Below, in pieces: positions 62,901-64,000 of a DNA stretch of 64,000 bases. Numbering within the stretch: the stretch's first letter is position 1; each line of letters begins with the position of its first letter. Under the pieces are notes generated by a model, which saw only the letters and a list, made by a program, of their open reading frames with translations, did not search any database and had not been told where the DNA came from. Location: contig VYZI01000185.1 of the NCBI GenBank assembly GCA_013397695.1, positions 1,223,204 through 1,287,203 of the forward strand. Reading direction: 5' to 3'. The translations under genes were made by a program, and so were the position numbers. The DNA is from Centropus unirufus (lineage: Eukaryota > Chordata > Aves > Cuculiformes > Centropidae).

Positions 62901-63574
62901 TACAGGGAGGACAGTAGGAAGATGAAGGGCCATCCGCTGTGTGAACACTGGTGGAACTGTAGACTCCTCATCCTGAGCAGAGACAGAGCCTGAGTGCCCC
63001 TAAGGATCCAGGTACCTTCTGATCCCACAGACTCACAGGAGCCATGAATACATGTGGTACAGAAAAAGGAATGTGTTTACTGAGCCCCATGAGATACTTG
63101 AGATGGATGTCTCATACCATAAGGAACCCACTGTTAAGAGCAGGTATAAAAATGACAATTCATCTTTCTGCCCAACAGAAAGAACACTCTATCCCCACCC
63201 CACCATCAACATCTTAAATCTTTCCTAGACACGGCTGAAATTTTGTAGAAACTTTCAGTGCATCTCAAAAAAGTCTCTTGTAAAGGACCACTTTCACTCT
63301 CAGGGGGAACAACAACTTGTTTCGTCTTCCTCCTTTAACATCTGTATGCCTAGACATAAACCCAGATGCAACTTAAACCTTTAAAGTGCCTTTTATGAAA
63401 AAAATCTGCACTGTATTTGGATCAACGCCTGTTATTTTTGTGATTTGAATCATTAAAGTGGTAAGAGGTCATGAAGAACACAAGTGAATCATGGCTCCTT
63501 TAGCTTGTCCTTTTCTACTCTTGGACTAGGTGGATGTCTGTTAGTGAGAGACGTCTTAGAGCTGTCATCAGAAG
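62901..63574. other. Unique noncoding DNA
   Basis: No gene or named repeat recognised. Confidence 0.6.
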
Positions 63575-63700
63575 GGGCCAAAGTCCACCCAGCCTGTCAT
63601 GCCTTTTATTACAATAACAGGTGCTTAAGGAGGAGTACAAGAATAAGAGATTTTTCAGTTTATATTAGTATCATCCGTTGTTGCCCAGTCTCTATCCCCT
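63575..63700. repeat. Ancient CR1/L3-like remnant
   Basis: GGGGCCAAAGTCCACCCAGC, CTGTCATGCC, then ACAGGTGCTTAAGGAGGAGT, ACAAGAATAAGAG and GTTGCCCAGTCTCTATCCCC follow the order of an old sauropsid repeat ('…CCAAAGGTCCATCTAGCCCAGTATCCTGTC…CAGATGCTTAGGGAAGAGTATAAGAA…'). The family name is uncertain; the order of matching phrases supports common origin. Confidence 0.45.
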
Positions 63701-64000
63701 TATTAATTAATTATCACTTAATAAGAGGTGTGTTTTTTGAGTAGTAAAGTTTAAAGACATATTTTTCTGGAATGTCAATTATATATCTGGCCTTTTGACC
63801 ACAGCCTTGGAAGACAGCACTTTCAAATACTTCCACTTTTTAAAATTGCAGGCAATGGCATGCATAACTCTGCTGCTCAGCTCCTAGACCCAGGACATTT
63901 CCATGCTATAGCAAACCATTTGTTCAGTGGCTCACTAAGTTTTTGAATTAGTAACAAATACATTTTTACTTTATTTTTCTCCTGATAATTGCTCCCTTTA
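63701..64000. other. AT-rich noncoding DNA to window end
   Basis: Includes TTAATTAATTATCACTTAAT at about 63701-63720. No gene seen. Confidence 0.55.

Noticed and set aside
1..64000. CRISPR arrays, operons, bacterial promoters, CpG-island promoters
   Set aside because: No regularly spaced direct repeats, no gene arrays and no CpG-dense stretch; the sequence is vertebrate in character.

Overview
The window looks like ordinary nuclear DNA from a bird. The diagnostic signal is a set of CR1 LINE fragments whose 3' ends carry the avian-type head (…AGAATGGTTTGGGTTGGAAGGGACC…) or its complement. They make up roughly 3 kb, or about 5% of the window, which is a typical avian load. CR1 also occurs in crocodilians and turtles, so the order cannot be fixed from sequence alone. 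The base composition is AT-rich, CpG is scarce, no CpG island is visible, and stop codons are dense in all six frames. I recognise no exon of any known protein, no rRNA, tRNA or snRNA gene, no CRISPR array and no bacterial-style gene. The best reading is a large intron or an intergenic tract (gene desert).

Layout: 1-11 kb is unique AT-rich DNA with one block resembling a conserved noncoding element (7.75-8.19 kb). 11-25 kb holds three minus-strand CR1 copies (11.1, 15.2-15.7 and 24.1-24.9 kb). The last keeps the C-terminal part of the CR1 ORF2 reverse transcriptase as a frameshifted fossil. 25-38 kb is mostly unique; it holds a G-quadruplex-type G tract, two splice-site-bounded open stretches (minus strand near 27.75-27.99 kb, plus strand at 30.57-30.66 kb) and a palindromic nuclear-receptor-like site. 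38-47 kb has one minus and one plus CR1 copy plus older L3/MIR-like remnants. 47-60 kb contains a degenerate 60-bp tandem repeat, a CR1-clade reverse transcriptase fossil at 55.3-55.5 kb and a cluster of very old L3-like remnants at 56.3-58.5 kb. 60-64 kb has two minus-strand CR1 3' ends and, at 62.64-62.87 kb, a dense cluster of TAATTA homeodomain cores that is the strongest regulatory candidate.

The repeats record at least three ages of retroposition: younger avian CR1 copies with legible 3' ends, a different CR1 subgroup at 15.2 kb, and amniote-age L3/MIR-like debris. Most open frames are no longer than expected by chance in 64 kb. I did not find a convincing new biological system. The most checkable candidates are the minus-strand exon-like segment at 27.75-27.99 kb and the TAATTA cluster at 62.7 kb.
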